Positions 22,101 to 34,251 are shown, counted from the stretch's first letter. The stretch: DNA of 64,000 nucleotides from Hydra vulgaris (GCF_038396675.1 NC_088933.1:42363501-42427500); one strand, 5' to 3'. The notes: generated by a model from the sequence alone, not told the origin. Made by a program: numbers and translations.

Positions 22101-25100
22101 ATTATTTGAATAAATTGTTTTTTTTGTTAAAATGTGCAAATATTTAGCTTTACTTATTAATTAAAATAAAATAAAAAATTTTGTGTGTTATATTTTATGA
22201 GGGCTGCCGCGTCTTTAGCTGATTAAATATTTTATTGCATTAATTAATTTAAAATCTGAACATTTACCCTTTCACAATTTTTGTAAGTATTTTATTATAG
22301 AGGAAGAAATTGATGGAAAAACGCTGGTGTCTTAAACTGAGACAATGGTGGCCAGTTTATGTCAGACAATTCGACGACAAGTAGTACTCATTGAAATTAT
22401 AAGGCATCTTATAACTTCACATGAACAGCAAGAAAGCTCTTAGTAAACAAATTTTTATTTTAGCTTATATATTACTTTTTAATTTTTTATGTTTTTACTT
22501 AATAAGTTATATCTGATATATATCACTCTTAAATATTAGTTGTAAAAGGTTTTGTTTTTTACAAAAAGAAAATGTAATTAGAGTACGCAGTAATTAAAAT
22601 ATATCAATTAGTGTTATAGAAAATAGTGTTTTAAATACATCAATAACATCCCTAATATCTTGCGATGGAGATGTTAGTATGATTGCTGGAGTGTCCCAAA
22701 GTATGAAACCATGGCCAGTGTGTTATCAACTACCCATTTTGCCTACATCAGTAAATGCAGCTTTGGATGCCAAAGATCATTGTTTTCTTAACTTGAATCG
22801 TAGCAAATGTAGGAATCAGCTTTTACAATGTCTTTATGATGACATCAGCGATACACCATGTAAGTTACATTATGTAAAACTTAAATTTCATTTGGTTATA
22901 CAAAACTTATTTTTATAAATAAATGTAATTTATGTATAATATTATATTACATATGTATAATCTAAAAATTATTTAAAATATATATTTGAAGATTTTTGTA
23001 TAGGTATCCATCAGGTGCCCAATACTCAGCTGTACTTGCTGCCATTTGCAGTAGGTATCCACACTTAAGTGACTTCCCATCAAAAAATACTTCTTCTTAT
23101 AGATATGTTGTTTGTGTAAGTTTCTATATAATGCTTTTGTTGCTACTCATGTTATGAGTATGTTTATTTTTGATTACATCCCTATTTTTTATATGTTTTA
23201 TATATGTATTATTTATATTTATATTTCTAAGTTTATTTATATTTCAATTTGTAAACTGAAATTTAATTTCAAAAATAGATAAAATATTAAACACTTTAAC
23301 ACACACATATTTATATGTATATTAAATTGGTAGCCAACCCTATTAGAAAGCTTAAAGAACAAGTTTAAAAAAAGAAAGAGCTCCTTTAATCCATTTGTCT
23401 GTTGTTGCTGAACATAAGAAAAAATTTGGTCAACAAGGTAGAGGTCGAAAAAGGAAGGAAGATGCTGTTAGTGATAACCAATTGTGTCCTAGGAAAAATA
23501 GAGAATTGGTAGGAATATTTTTTGCTTTAAGCATGCATTTAGTTTTTTCACAAATAAAAAGAAAGATTTATTTAAAAATAAAGTTTCTATTTTTAAAACA
23601 TTTTTTGATTAAAGCCAAACAAACTTCCTATTGGGGAGGATGAAACGACTGTTGTAAAACATCATGATGACATGAAAATAGAATGCAATAAGCGCCGGCC
23701 AGACATTACCATGCTGTTGGATCACCAGCAACGTACTTGTGCTGCTCGTGCAAAGGATTTTAATTCTGTTTTCAGTACAGCAGATTTAAAATCTACTTAT
23801 CCTTGGCTCTCTATTGCTAGATTGGTCTGTTTTTATTAGCATAATATTTTACATAAAAATTCTTCTTATTACTATTTTTAAAGTTATAAATTATTGTATT
23901 GTATACTTTTTTTATTTTCTTTGAATAAAGTTTTATCTCAAAATACTTTCAGCAGTCTGACAAAAATAACTTTTTTAATTTATATAAATTGATACTTTTA
24001 AACGTGTTATATATAGGGTAAACAATCAATTAATAAGTACTCACTTTTTCAAATAGATAATAATTTTATCGGAATTCTAAAAGAGAGCAATTTATGCTCT
24101 TAGATGATTTATATCTAACCCATTTTGTACTTCATTTGGGTAGTTTTTATTAGAAAAAAGTTGTTTTTATATAATAAATATGAATAAATAATAGATAAGT
24201 TGATATTATTGCATATTGGTCCCTAAAATACATTTATAGTATAGTAGTTTAAATTTAAAACTTTGTTGAATGTCTGAAACACTAAATAAATGGTTGCAAT
24301 TTTAAATATATATATGTATTTTTTTTTAAGTTTCTAAATGAAATGAGATTAAGATTTGCCAAAGATCTTGACAAACAACTCCACCAATGTATAGGTGGAA
24401 TGGCTGACAAAATTATGCAACTAGTAAAATCAAAGCATAAAGATGATATAGTAAATGTAATTTCTGCAGAAATTAAGTGTGAAATTGATGACTCCAAGAA
24501 GAAAGGTAATGTTAAATATTTGTGTTTCAATATTTTTTTAAATGTGTATTAAGTACAATGTAAAGTAAAAGTAAATTAAACTGCATCTGATTTCAATTAC
24601 TATTAGTAGTTGCACATGGCCTTATACAACCCTTGGAATTAGGATTTACATTCGGCGATGGTGACCTAACTGCCAATATGTTTTTGAGGTCATAGAGTTT
24701 TTGCTGATTGTTTCGAATTTTTTACTAGACTTTTTTTTATATTGTTTTATAATTTTTTACTAGACTTTTTCGTCAGTGTACTAATGCCATCCAAATAATA
24801 TAATTTTAAAGCTTTTTCTACCTAATTCTAAGGGCTGGTCTTGTCGATTTTATTTTACCATTAACATAATATTTTATAAATGATTTGTTACATTACAGAT
24901 GCCAACTTAAATGCAGCTATTATACTTTTACCAAGATTGTTCAAAGAATCTATTGACTGCTTGGTTACGTTTGACAACCAACCAGTGCAGAGTACGCCAA
25001 CTATCAAAGTGCCAAAAAAACAAAGGCTACTAACAAAAGAATGTTGTGTTATGTTGGATGGTTGCAACATAATAGAGCATTGCAGCGATGTTGATGTTTC

Positions 25101-25263
25101 GTTAGCTATGTCGTGTGTTTTTGCATCTTATTATATATATAATATTCAATATCCAGCGCAATTGAAGAACACGTTGTTGTTTTATGAACATATTGTTTAT
25201 GGATTGTCTTCTAAAGAATCACCAGTGACTATAACGAGAATGGCAAATACTTTGAATGAGTAA
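19169..25263 (+). CDS. SAMD3-like accessory protein, multi-exon
   Basis: Exon 1 (19169-19259) encodes MAEHLNVESVEDVYRYLELK then GLPELRQKIT. It joins in phase to 22301 (after TTTTATTATAG), giving EEEIDGKTLVS-stop-TETMVASLCQTIRRQ: together a SAM domain with one in-frame TAA at 22334-22336. Later exons, by content and splice borders: about 22615-22870 (MKPWPVCYQLPILP), 23004-23115 (YPSGAQYSAVLAAICSRYP), about 23395-23508 (VVAEHKKKFGQQGRGRKRK), 23615-23824 (RRPDITMLLDHQQRTCAAR...YPWLS), 24331-24505 (FLNEMRLRFAKDLD) and 24898-25263 (LSLAMSC-like block VDVSLAMSCVFASYYIYN, stop TAA). The last join (AAAG|ATGCC) keeps phase. Proteins of this layout are often named SAMD3-like and accompany EnSpm-type transposons; their role is unknown. 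Exons 2-3 borders are uncertain, and the TAA suggests recent decay. Confidence 0.7.
19396..22063 (+). pseudogene. CACTA-like transposase with C2H2 fingers
   Basis: Three consecutive frames of one intronless protein of about 890 residues. 19396-20064 begins with paired C2H2-like fingers (CFTCSTCGIHKYSMQKYLDH and CNIDGCPVSYKSVKCLRQHI). 20076-21353 carries the core: MVDGQQIRLYGGLA, FCCQCMTSY, MYGVERRCPFLDLSYF, FPPDIMHDMLEGTIPRL. 21344-22063 continues as VEQFWHNFAELFP, PKFHFMLHYARLI and LWCMRFEAKH. The two junctions (about 20062 and 21350) each lie at a T-run and look like 1-base losses. The YGV..CPF / PPD.MHD.LEG signature is shared by transposases of invertebrate and fish EnSpm-like elements. 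Its whole coding region lies in the first intron of the SAMD3-like gene, on the same strand. Confidence 0.8.
24637..24838. mobile_element. MITE in an intron of the SAMD3-like gene
   Basis: Starts CCCTTGGAATTAGGATTTACATTCGGCGATGG and ends CCTAATTCTAAGGG. Same family as the copy at 36476-36653, which shares CCCT(C/T)(A/G)GAATTAGG and CATTCGGC. Confidence 0.6.
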
Positions 25264-25805
25264 TCAAATTGATTTATTATGCTTTTGAAATTATATATTT
25301 GCCTTGTTAATAATTCAACTTTTTTTACTCCCAAAATATATTGTTTATGTTATTCTGGAGTGCTTTTACATTTATTTATTTATTACAAATATTTACAATA
25401 TATTATAAAATTGTATTTAAACTATTATAGTAAAAAAGTATCTATGCTATATTTTATATTAAATATAAAACATTTCTTTAAATGTTGTTTTTCTCCGGAT
25501 AAATAAAATAAAATGGTTAATAGAAATAAAAACAATATAAATGGATTTATTTATTTTTTAACTCTTCTTCAAAAACCAGAGTAAAATAAAATATAAAGTT
25601 TTTGTAAAAAGCAAAAATTTATTAAAATAAATTTAATTTACATTATTAAATTAAAAAGGTATTAAATATGATTTTGAAAAAAATTAAAAATAGTTGCTAA
25701 AGTAATACCTGTGTCTCTCGGCAAAAATAATAATTATTACATATAATACATTTAAAATGCCACAAAAGATAACATTATGAAGGCAATTTATGCGAAACTG
25801 TGTGA
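25264..25805. other. 3' flank of the SAMD3-like gene
   Basis: AT-rich sequence with AATAAA motifs near 25501-25509. No coding region supported. Confidence 0.4.
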
Positions 25806-26019
25806 AAGGTTCTTTGAAGAACCTCAATGGGTGCTCAAATATAGCACCCGTGGTAGAGTTCTTCGAAGATCCCTAAGTAGTTCTTTAAGGAGCCTTATCG
25901 AACGGTTCTTACGAAGAACCAATTTATAAGGTTCTTTAAGGAACCTAAAACGGTGCTCCATTGGCATAACCGCTAAGAACCTTTAAAAGTTCTTCCGAGA
26001 ACCATTCGGCTTAAGAGTG
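25806..26019. promoter_or_regulatory. Right subterminal GGTTCTT/AAGAACC cluster
   Basis: About a dozen copies, several as full palindromes such as GGTTCTTTGAAGAACC and GGTTCTTTAAGGAACC, plus GGTGCTC/GAGCACC-type variants. Denser and more palindromic than the left end. Confidence 0.75.
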
Positions 26020-26935
26020 TAATCATGCGGTTGAACCGTTGAAGTATTTATTTACTTATAAGTTGGACCACCTTGAGCTTACTTTTGCTTGCATTTGTGG
26101 GAAATGGATTTAACAATAATCCAGATGTTTTTAAGAATAATCCAGATGGATTTAATAATAATCCAGATGGATTTAACAATAATCCAGATGTTGTGCAATT
26201 TAAATTTTAAACAACAGTTTTGCTTTAAGCAAAAATGCAAAATGTTCAAATTTAGATAATAGACCTGAACTCCAACTTTTTAATCTGAAATGGTCATGTC
26301 AAAAAATACCACTACAACATGTACCTTCTGTTGAGTTCAGTGAAGAGCCATTTCTTCAATCATTATTTGTAAACAAGACAAGGAAAACATAAGTACTTTT
26401 CAACAAGTAGTTTTATGCTAAATTGCAGGGTCCGTTGTTCGTGATTTGTTACATCATATTGAGTGCACAGTGTGTGCTCAAGCATTAAAAACAACTGCAA
26501 TATGTTAAAACACTACCAATTGGACACAAGCACAGTTTTGTTTTTCACAAAAATAAAGAAAGGTTTGTTTTTCTATCATCAGGTGTTGTTAAAGTTATTG
26601 AAACTTGTGAAAAAGCATTTAATGGTAGCGTATGTGGCTCGAACTCAACAATAATTACTGCTAAGCAAAATATAAATGTTTTTATTCTAAGTGTTGTTTT
26701 ACGCAAACTTTCACCTTATGTTAATATTTTTCCAATGCTGGATGATCACTTTGACCACGATCATTATCATAATAATGATTTGCATGTTGCACAGTTAATT
26801 TAAAAAATTTCTGCTCAATTTTTAACTATTAGATTCAAAACGTATGGTCAAAAATATTACCGCAAAGTTATTCAAGGATTAAAAGCAGGACTTCGTAAGA
26901 AATCGAACAAAAATATTATTTTTCTTGGAATATAA
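26020..26935 (+). pseudogene. P-element (THAP9-like) transposase, right part
   Basis: Resumes the gene interrupted at 18862: NHAVEPLKYLFTYKLDHLEL and TFACICGK, then FNNNPD repeated three times (a local triplication at 26110-26190), VVQFKF, SVVRDLLHHIECTVCAQAL, LSSGVVKVIETCEKAF, LSPYVNIFPMLDDHFDHD and LKAGLRKKSNKNIIFLG to the end. Many stops and shifts. The order matches the C-terminal half of THAP9/P-element transposases. Confidence 0.8.
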
Positions 26936-27844
26936 GTGAAATGATGTGCTTCATAAATAAGTGTTAGCAACGGTCACAATGTGAGTTATTATTTTTGCAG
27001 TTCTTATATTAAAATCAAGCTTACAAAAGTTTCACCATTTATTTATTTGTAGTTTTATTTTTTATTAGTTGTTATTAGTTCGTTTAAAGGAAATTTTTTA
27101 CTAATAGGTTTCAAAAGATTCTAGTTTGTGTCTTTTTAATATTTTTGTTCATTTCTTTTTTATCCTTTTAGCTTCTATTTAGTTATTATATTACTGTTAT
27201 GTTTATTCGTTTTTTAATTTTAATTTAGTTCGTGTTATTGTTGAAATATGGTTTAATTTAATAAAGTTTCATAATTTGCAATTTACTTTATTGACCATTA
27301 GCCAACAGTATAGGAAAAGTAATTAAATTCAACAAAATTGGGGTAAGAATAACTTTTTTAATGGTAACATTACAAAATGTGGTTTTACGGCTAATTAGGC
27401 GTAACTAATTATATCCGCGTTAATGTTATTGTAATAAGACATTGGTGTATCTTATTTTAGATTTTTATTATTTTAAATAATTAGAGTTTAGTATATACAA
27501 GTAGACGTTGGAGTTCTTTGTAACAGTAAGCCGGAGCAGCAGCTGATTATTATTGAGGCAACTGCCTCTGGCCCCACAATGTAAGGGGCCTAATATCTAA
27601 TTTTTTTAGATTTTTTCTGAACACATATAATTATTATTTTATAAAAATGAATTTTTATAAAGTTTATTTTATTTAGCACAATGCATTTAGTTTTAATGCA
27701 TTTACTGAGTTTAATTTTTAAGCACTATAGATATATATAAAATAAAAAATAAAGTTAAAAATAGTTGTTAATAAATTTGTTAAAACAGTATCATTAAATT
27801 CAAATTTTAATTATTAACCATTAGTTTTTGCTTTATTTTTATAG
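26936..27844. other. No gene seen
   Basis: AT-rich 3' flank of the P-element remnant; its right terminal repeat was not identified. Confidence 0.4.
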
Positions 27845-28430
27845 TCGTGTTCACACTAGCGATGTTTGGCGGAACATTATTCTGGAACAAATATTCCTGG
27901 AACAAAATGTTCTACAAAATGTTCCTTTGTAGCGTTTACATGTAAAATTGGCTTGACGGTACATAAAAGAAAAACAAACGGTAAGTATTACTCGAAAAAA
28001 ATTAGTGACAAACAGTTTTGCATATACAGATTTTTATATAATTAATTAATTTTCAATATTTATTATTTAATGAGTAGTTTAAACTAAATGCAAATAACGC
28101 TGCGGATCCAGCTAGCTCTTTTAGATAACAGAAATCCAACCCAAAATACCCGCCATACAAAAGGTGACATTAAAATTTTGTTATCCTGTTTCTTATAAAG
28201 CTTGGATTTTATGGATAGGTCATATCACCTTAGTCGCTTTTGGAGACACAGGAAAGCAGTCCGTCAGTGGTATAGTACAAAATAAACATATTATACATAA
28301 TAAAGCTGCCCACGACCATTTAAAACTATTCTCATTTTGTGTTCATACATAATTAATACTTATTTGTTTAGACACATTTGTTAACCTCAAGTAAAGTAAG
28401 TTTTTAATAATAAAAAACATTAATACTACT

Positions 28431-29520
28431 TTATTTGGCTCCTTCATAAAGGTATTTAGCAATTAAGTCACGAACATTTTTTCCTATTCCATTGTTGCCA
28501 GCAATAGAAACTGTATTGGGTTGAGCCACACTGTTATCATTATGATGTGTATGCCATTCTATTATAATAATGTTGTCATAATAATTACAAATGTTGTGAA
28601 GAGTGACGCAAGCATTAATAATTCTTGTAGCAAAGTTAATATTGCATTCTATACGTTTGCAAATGACACGGAATCGAGCTTTAACGCGTCCAAAAGAATT
28701 CTCAACTACTTTTCTGGCTCCGCAAAATATTTTATTGTAGTTTTTTTGAAATTCACTAAGCTCCAGGTTTTCAGGATAAGGTTTTAAAAAATGACGCGTT
28801 AAAGGAAATGCTGAATCACCTATTAAACATAGTGGAACAGGAGAACCGCCCAGCTCTTTTTAACATTTATCAAAAAGACTTGATTCTAAAATTCTTTTCA
28901 AAGAAGAATTCTGCAAAATATAGCTGTCAATATTTCTACCAGGCGATCCAACACTTGTATAAATGATATGGTATCTACAGTCTACAACGGCAAAAAGTAT
29001 AATGAAATACCACTCTTCATAATTATAATAAGAAGTTGCTTAATTTTTAAGGGCTGAAATAGGGACATGGCATCCATCAACCGTTCCAACGCATTCGGGA
29101 AAACCAAGAATAGTTTCAAAATCTCTGTTACATTTATTTAAATTTTCTTGTGACAATGGAAATTTTATATATTTAGGGAGCAAAACGTCATTAACAGCAT
29201 TACTAAACTCATGAACAATTAAGTTTGCTGTTGACTTTCCTATCCCAAAAAGGCCAGACACAACACAATACTCTTCACGTGAAGCTACATAATGTAATGC
29301 AACTGCAACACGTTTTTCTACTGAAATAGGTTCTCGCATAGTTTTGGTAGTTTTGCCTAAATGTTGATGCAATTCATTAACTAGGAAATTAAATGTGTTA
29401 CGATTTACTTTAAATGTTCTTTAAATTCACATTCCTCCATTTGATTAAAAATATCACTTAACCATTGAGAACTTTTCGGCTTAACCCAAACTTTTCTTTC
29501 AATTAGATCCTTTTACTTAA
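28431..29520 (-). pseudogene. HARBI1-type (PIF/Harbinger) transposase
   Basis: From about 29440 the minus strand reads FLVNELHQHLGKTTKT, then VSGLFGIGKSTANLIVHEF (HTH-like), CVGTVDGCHVPI (first Asp), FAVVDCRYHIIY, GSPGRNIDS, CLIGDSAFPLTRHF (second Asp), RKVVENSFGRVKARFR (catalytic Glu), INACVTLHNIC, ending LIAKYLYEGAK at the TAA at 28431-28433. All three catalytic residues are present. Two in-frame TAA codons interrupt it (after ISALKN and after LFDKC); the N-terminal part beyond 29400 is fragmentary. It was recently functional by appearance. HARBI1 transposases need a Myb-like partner, a possible trace of which lies at 30850-31215. Confidence 0.88.
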
Positions 29521-30204
29521 AGACTTAACTTAAAGGAAGCTAAATTTAAATATAAAAATGGGTGGGTGATTGATTCGTCAACAACTAATGTTCTACTTCT
29601 TGATCGATGGCCAAAACGCTTTCCATATTTTTCCAATAGTTTCTTTCTTCACAGATATCTCCCTAAAAAGTTATTAAAACTATATAAATACCTTACATAA
29701 AGATAATATTTATTATATTATAATTCAAGGCAAATTAGAACACATCTTTAAAAACCGATTGTTTGAATTAATACAGCATTAATTGTTAACAAAAATGAAA
29801 ATGAAACATGTAATGCAATTTGTATAGATAAAAAACAAATCACGTTGGCATAATAAAAAAACATATCTCTATAATTCATCTACAGGCTTGTATCATATCG
29901 CAAAGAAAATATTTATTTTGTTAAAAATACTAATTATATATATGGTAGAGATAAAAAAAATCGTACTATATAAAATACACTTTGTTAAAATAATATGACA
30001 AATTTAAAAAATATCACCAGAGATGCATTTTAATGCTTGAAATTACAAAGTAAAAATTCATTTGATAATAATAATATGGAACATATATAAATACACATAA
30101 CATATATAACAGTATAAAGAACATATAAATAGAGATTCATCTACAAGCATGTACAATATTTCACTAACCATCTCTTTAGCAAAAACATTCAAAAACCTTA
30201 TTTT
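29521..30204. other. No gene seen
   Basis: AT-rich. Two related stretches (CTATAATTCATCTACAGGC near 29870 and ATAGAGATTCATCTACAAGC near 30130) are direct repeats of unknown origin. Confidence 0.4.
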
Positions 30205-30491
<287 letters not shown>

Positions 30492-30504
30492 ATATATATA
30501 TCTT

Positions 30505-30762
30505 TGCGTTGTAGACTATAGATACCGTATCATTTATACAAATGTTGGATCGCCTGGTAGAAATAATGACTGCTATATTTTGCAGAATTCTTCTTTGAAA
30601 AGAATTTTAGAATCAAATCTTTTTGATAAATGTTATAAAGAGCTTGGCGGTTCTCTTGTTCCACTATGTTTGTTAGGTGATTCAGCACTTCCTTTAACAC
30701 TTCATTTGTTAAAACCTTATTCTGAAAATTTGCACAGATATGTAAACAAGGTATACTGTTGA
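30505..30762 (+). pseudogene. Second partial HARBI1-type transposase, inverted
   Basis: [20 protein letters not shown] through LQNSSLKRILESNLFDKCYKE, LCLLGDSALPLTLHL and PYSENLHR, then divergence. It closely parallels residues of the minus-strand copy at 28431-29520 but in the opposite orientation, and reads through the site of the second stop there (TAT Tyr where the other copy has TAA). It therefore derives from a different or earlier copy rather than from simple local inversion of the damaged one. Confidence 0.82.
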
Positions 30763-30849
30763 AAAAGATATTGACCTTTTGACTTTACCTTAATGAATTA
30801 TTAAAGAGATATTTTGACTAATAGAACATCTTATTTTTTCATTATGAAT

Positions 30850-31215
30850 TTATAATATTCTACTTGGACTTTAGACACATCTACTTGGGCTTGAGATGTA
30901 TTGTCAATTGCATCGCACATACGCTCTAAAGCAGCAACCTCTCTGATTCGTAGCTCTTGTGAACGGATTTGAACATCTAGATTTTTATTTGCTATTTTAT
31001 ATATTCTAAAGAAAAATTTTTATTTGTTCTTCTCGGTTCAGTTTTTGCTATTTTATTCAAAACTTTTTCATCATCAGAGTTTCTTTGTTTATTGCAGCCG
31101 GTTGTAGATTAAGTTGGTTCCTGATCAAGAATAGTGACAATAGATTGCACATTACTTATCATCCACAGCTTCAATATTTAAAATACCATTAGTCTCATTG
31201 CTATCCTCCATTGTG
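30850..31215 (-). pseudogene. Harbinger second-protein remnant (Myb-like partner)
   Basis: Minus strand opens MEDSNETNGILNIEAVDD, breaks at stops, then gives IANKNLDVQIRSQELRIREV and AALERMCDAIDNTSQAQVD, a helical C-terminal tail. Such acidic-plus-coiled tails end the Myb/SANT-like partner protein of Harbinger elements. The DNA-binding domain is not seen. Assignment rests mainly on position. Confidence 0.45.
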
Positions 31216-32687
31216 TCAATCTGAAATTATAAAACACACATTAAAAAAAAAAATTCCACATATAAGAAATGATTATAAATCATATTTCAATCAAAATTTA
31301 TCTCTTGACTTTGAGAGACTTGACTTGAAGTCATTTTCACCCCCCCCCTCCTCCCCCAAACAAAAAGAATCTATATAGACAATAGCATTTTATTAATTGG
31401 TTTTTTATAATTTAAAAACATGATACTCCCTCTGTTCCAAAATACTGTTCCGATTTGCATTCAATGTAAAAAATTATTGAAAATAAGTTATGTTTTTAAT
31501 TAAAAACATTTTTTATGTAAAATTTAGATGTTTTCTATAATATTATGAACAAATCATGTCAATAATATTATATTTTATCACCACACCATTAGTTTCTAAA
31601 AAGGAGATTTTTTTCTAAGAAATATTACATTCCGAAATAGTGTTTCGATTTGTCAAAAATGAATTACAAATTCAACTTAGTTTAATAACATTGTAACATT
31701 CTTAGTGGAAAAAAATTATATATAGTATGATCTTTTGAAAAATTCTTATTTTGTATTAAATTATTTAATAGTGGTTAAAACCATTTAGTTTAAATACTTC
31801 ATGCTTAATAGATGGTTTTATTATTTTTAAATATGTAACAAAAAGAGTGAGGAGTTTAATTGCTAGTGCTCTTATTACATTTCTAAGTTTATTTTTATTA
31901 CAGTTTTTACTGCAATAACAACAAACTTAAAAACAGATAACATTTTGGTTTAAAAAGATTTCAAATGTGTTTTGAATATTTTAAAATGAATAAAAGATAT
32001 ATGTGTGAACTTACAAACGAGCATAGTTGAGTGATTTACAATAAGCACTAACAAAAAAGTAAAAAAATGCTTACTTTAAAATACTGTTGAAAAATTCAAT
32101 GTACGCACTAAAACAATCAGTGACCTTTGGCATTGTGGATAAGAAATCTTACCGCTACCTAATTTTGTCCAACTAAGTGTTCTAAGAACACTTGTTTTAC
32201 ATCAACAAATACTCTGGATTTTTTCGTTGTACCTTGGAGGTAGCTAATGTTGTGTACCTTGGTGGCACTACCAAGGTATACACTTGCATGATTATGTAAA
32301 TAGTATTATGAATAATTTTTGTTATGAAAGTATTTTTTTTAAGTAATATGTTATTATAGTTTATAATGATTTTTTTTGTTTATTAAGAATTTCTCTAGTA
32401 TAATATGTGTGTATTTCTTTGTTAAATTGTAATCATCTCTCTATTACAGGAGGTTCAACATGACCGCTGGAAAAACTATCATTTGGCATTAACTTTGATT
32501 ACCTGAATGTAGAGTAGATAAATGCTAAATTAAAGTGAAAGACTTATAATGCTAAACTTTAATGTAGTTATTTGTAATTACTCTTTTTTTAATCAACTTT
32601 TTTTTTTTTTGTAAGTTGTTAATACATTTAAGTATAAATTAGTATAAATTTATAACCATACATAAATTCAACATATAAATATATAAA
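31216..32687. other. No gene; direct repeats at 31430 and 31631
   Basis: TCCAAAATACTGTTCCGATTTG (31436) and TCCGAAATAGTGTTTCGATTTG (31631) are direct repeats about 195 bp apart, preceded by ACTCCCTCTGTTCC at the first. This resembles the left half of a doubled-repeat Tc1/mariner end; no right end was found. A small hairpin TACCTTGGT..ACCAAGGTA lies at 32257-32280. Confidence 0.5.
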
Positions 32688-33440
32688 GGGTAAAAATATA
32701 TGAAATCATCCTGACCATGACACCCTTACGTCTCAGAATTTGTTTATTTTTACACCACTTGCAGTCCATATCAAAAAAATAATAACTGCGAAAATTTTAG
32801 TTAAAAATACCAATGGGTTCCAGAGATATTGTCACTTGAAATAATGCTGACTTGAAATAATTTTAGTGATTTTCTGAAGTGACTACAAAGCAACTTTGAC
32901 ATACAGTATCTTCATAATGGCTTGGGGAAATTTCCTAAAATTTGGTACTCTAATAGATTTTAACTTAAAAAATCCAAAAATAGCACTCTTAAGACTCGAT
33001 TATCTCAAGAAATGCCTCATTTATCCAATTTTGTTCAAAATTATTGACTTGTAAATTAGTGATTTTTGGAGGTAAAATGAAGACTGTGGCCCAAAATCCC
33101 GAGTAAAAAGTTTAATTGTATATCATTATTTCATCTTAGGTCTACTGAAAAAAATTAGATTCATCAATTGTCTCTCTAATACATGATCAAAATTTGCATT
33201 TAAAAATGGTGTCTTTTTAGAAAAATTTAAATTTTGTAACAAAAGCAATTAAAATATTTTTTAAAACATTTATTTGAATAAAACATCAAACAGTGTCATT
33301 TATTGAATAGTTTAGGACATTTATAGTCATGGGCCAAGTAAGATACCCTCCCCTCCCACGGGAGGCCCCTACGCCCCTCCCCCAATCTCCCAAGATTTTT
33401 TTTTTTTTTTTTTGCATAAAATGAATAAATAATGCAAAAA
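32688..33440 (+). repeat. Left TIR of element A
   Basis: Inverted copy of 34565-35311; includes CACCCTTACGTCTCAGAATT and ACTCGATTATCTCAAGAAAT. Confidence 0.9.
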
Positions 33441-33618
33441 CATACAATTTAATTTTAATTTTGAAAAAAAAAAAATTTTCATTATTTCAAATTGGTGACT
33501 TAAAACCTCCTTTTATATAAAACACAAACATAAGTTTTGTTTTGTTCTTTTTTAAAGGTATTTACTTGTTTGTATTTTCTTAAAGAATTACTTTTAATTT
33601 TATAGTTTTTATATTATT

Positions 33619-34251
33619 TTGTTAAAAGAGTTTTTATATTATTTAGTTAAAAGAGTAGTATGTCAAGAAAGTCTAAAACAAATAACTACTGGGCAGATTT
33701 TAGATGTTAATTTAATGTACTCCTTTTGTACAGCCAAGATAAATGGAATTTATTTTAAGTTATTTTCAAAAGAAGAAATTGATCAAACACGAGCACAATT
33801 AGAAAAAAGATATTTAGGTGGAAGAACAGTTCCTGGCACAAGGATGTATCATCATTTTATTCCAATTGCTCCAAACACTATAAGTTATAAAAAAATAAGT
33901 ACTGATGCATGCACTGAAATATTTGATATCATTCCAAAAAGCAAACATGTAGATATTTTATTAAATATTAAAAAAATGGATTATATTGCATGTTTTTATG
34001 ATGGATTTTGGTGGGTAGGGATTGCTGAAGATGTAAGTGAGCTTGATATAAAAGTCAGATTCATGCATCCAGATGGACCAGGTATAAACTTCTTTTGACC
34101 AATGAGAACTGATGAGTGTTGGGTGCTCAATTCTGAAGTTATATGCCTAATTTCTACACCGCGAACAATATCAGGTCGTACATACAACATATCTGATTTA
34201 GATTTGAAAAATATAAATTGTTGGTTACAAAAAAAAATTAATTATGTTTAA
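33619..34251 (+). pseudogene. Long-TIR family transposase, C-terminal part
   Basis: Reads QITTGQILDVNLMYSFCTAK, GIYFKLFSKEEIDQTRAQLE, RTVPGTRMYHHFIPI, MDYIACFYDGFWWVGIAEDV, VRFMHPDGPGINFF, then a TGA at 34096-34098 (other relatives have Trp, as in FxWP) and PMRTDECWVLNSEVICLIST, SGRTYNISDLDL to a final stop. The GTR.YH.F.P and YIAC blocks match the out-of-frame C-terminal part of the element B transposase (RTVSGTRSYHCFVPDG, PGKYIAC), which ties the two elements together. A YDGFWWVGI..F.HP..P module resembling a small beta-rich domain closes the protein. N-terminal and catalytic regions are deleted. Confidence 0.7.

Larger units (their letters stand above)
18863..26019 (+). mobile_element. CACTA/EnSpm-like transposon, 7.2 kb
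   Basis: Ends read CACTGTAAATCTAAATGGTTC at the left and, inverted, CACTCTTAAGCCGAATGGTTC at the right. The first and last 200 bp contain many GGTTCTTTAAGGAACC-like palindromic or half-palindromic motifs, the dense subterminal repeats expected of CACTA-type elements. It carries a C2H2-type transposase and a multi-exon SAMD3-like gene, both on the plus strand. The target is a P-element remnant. I could not find a clear target duplication. CACTA/EnSpm (CMC) assignment is inferred from termini and gene pair. Confidence 0.8.
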
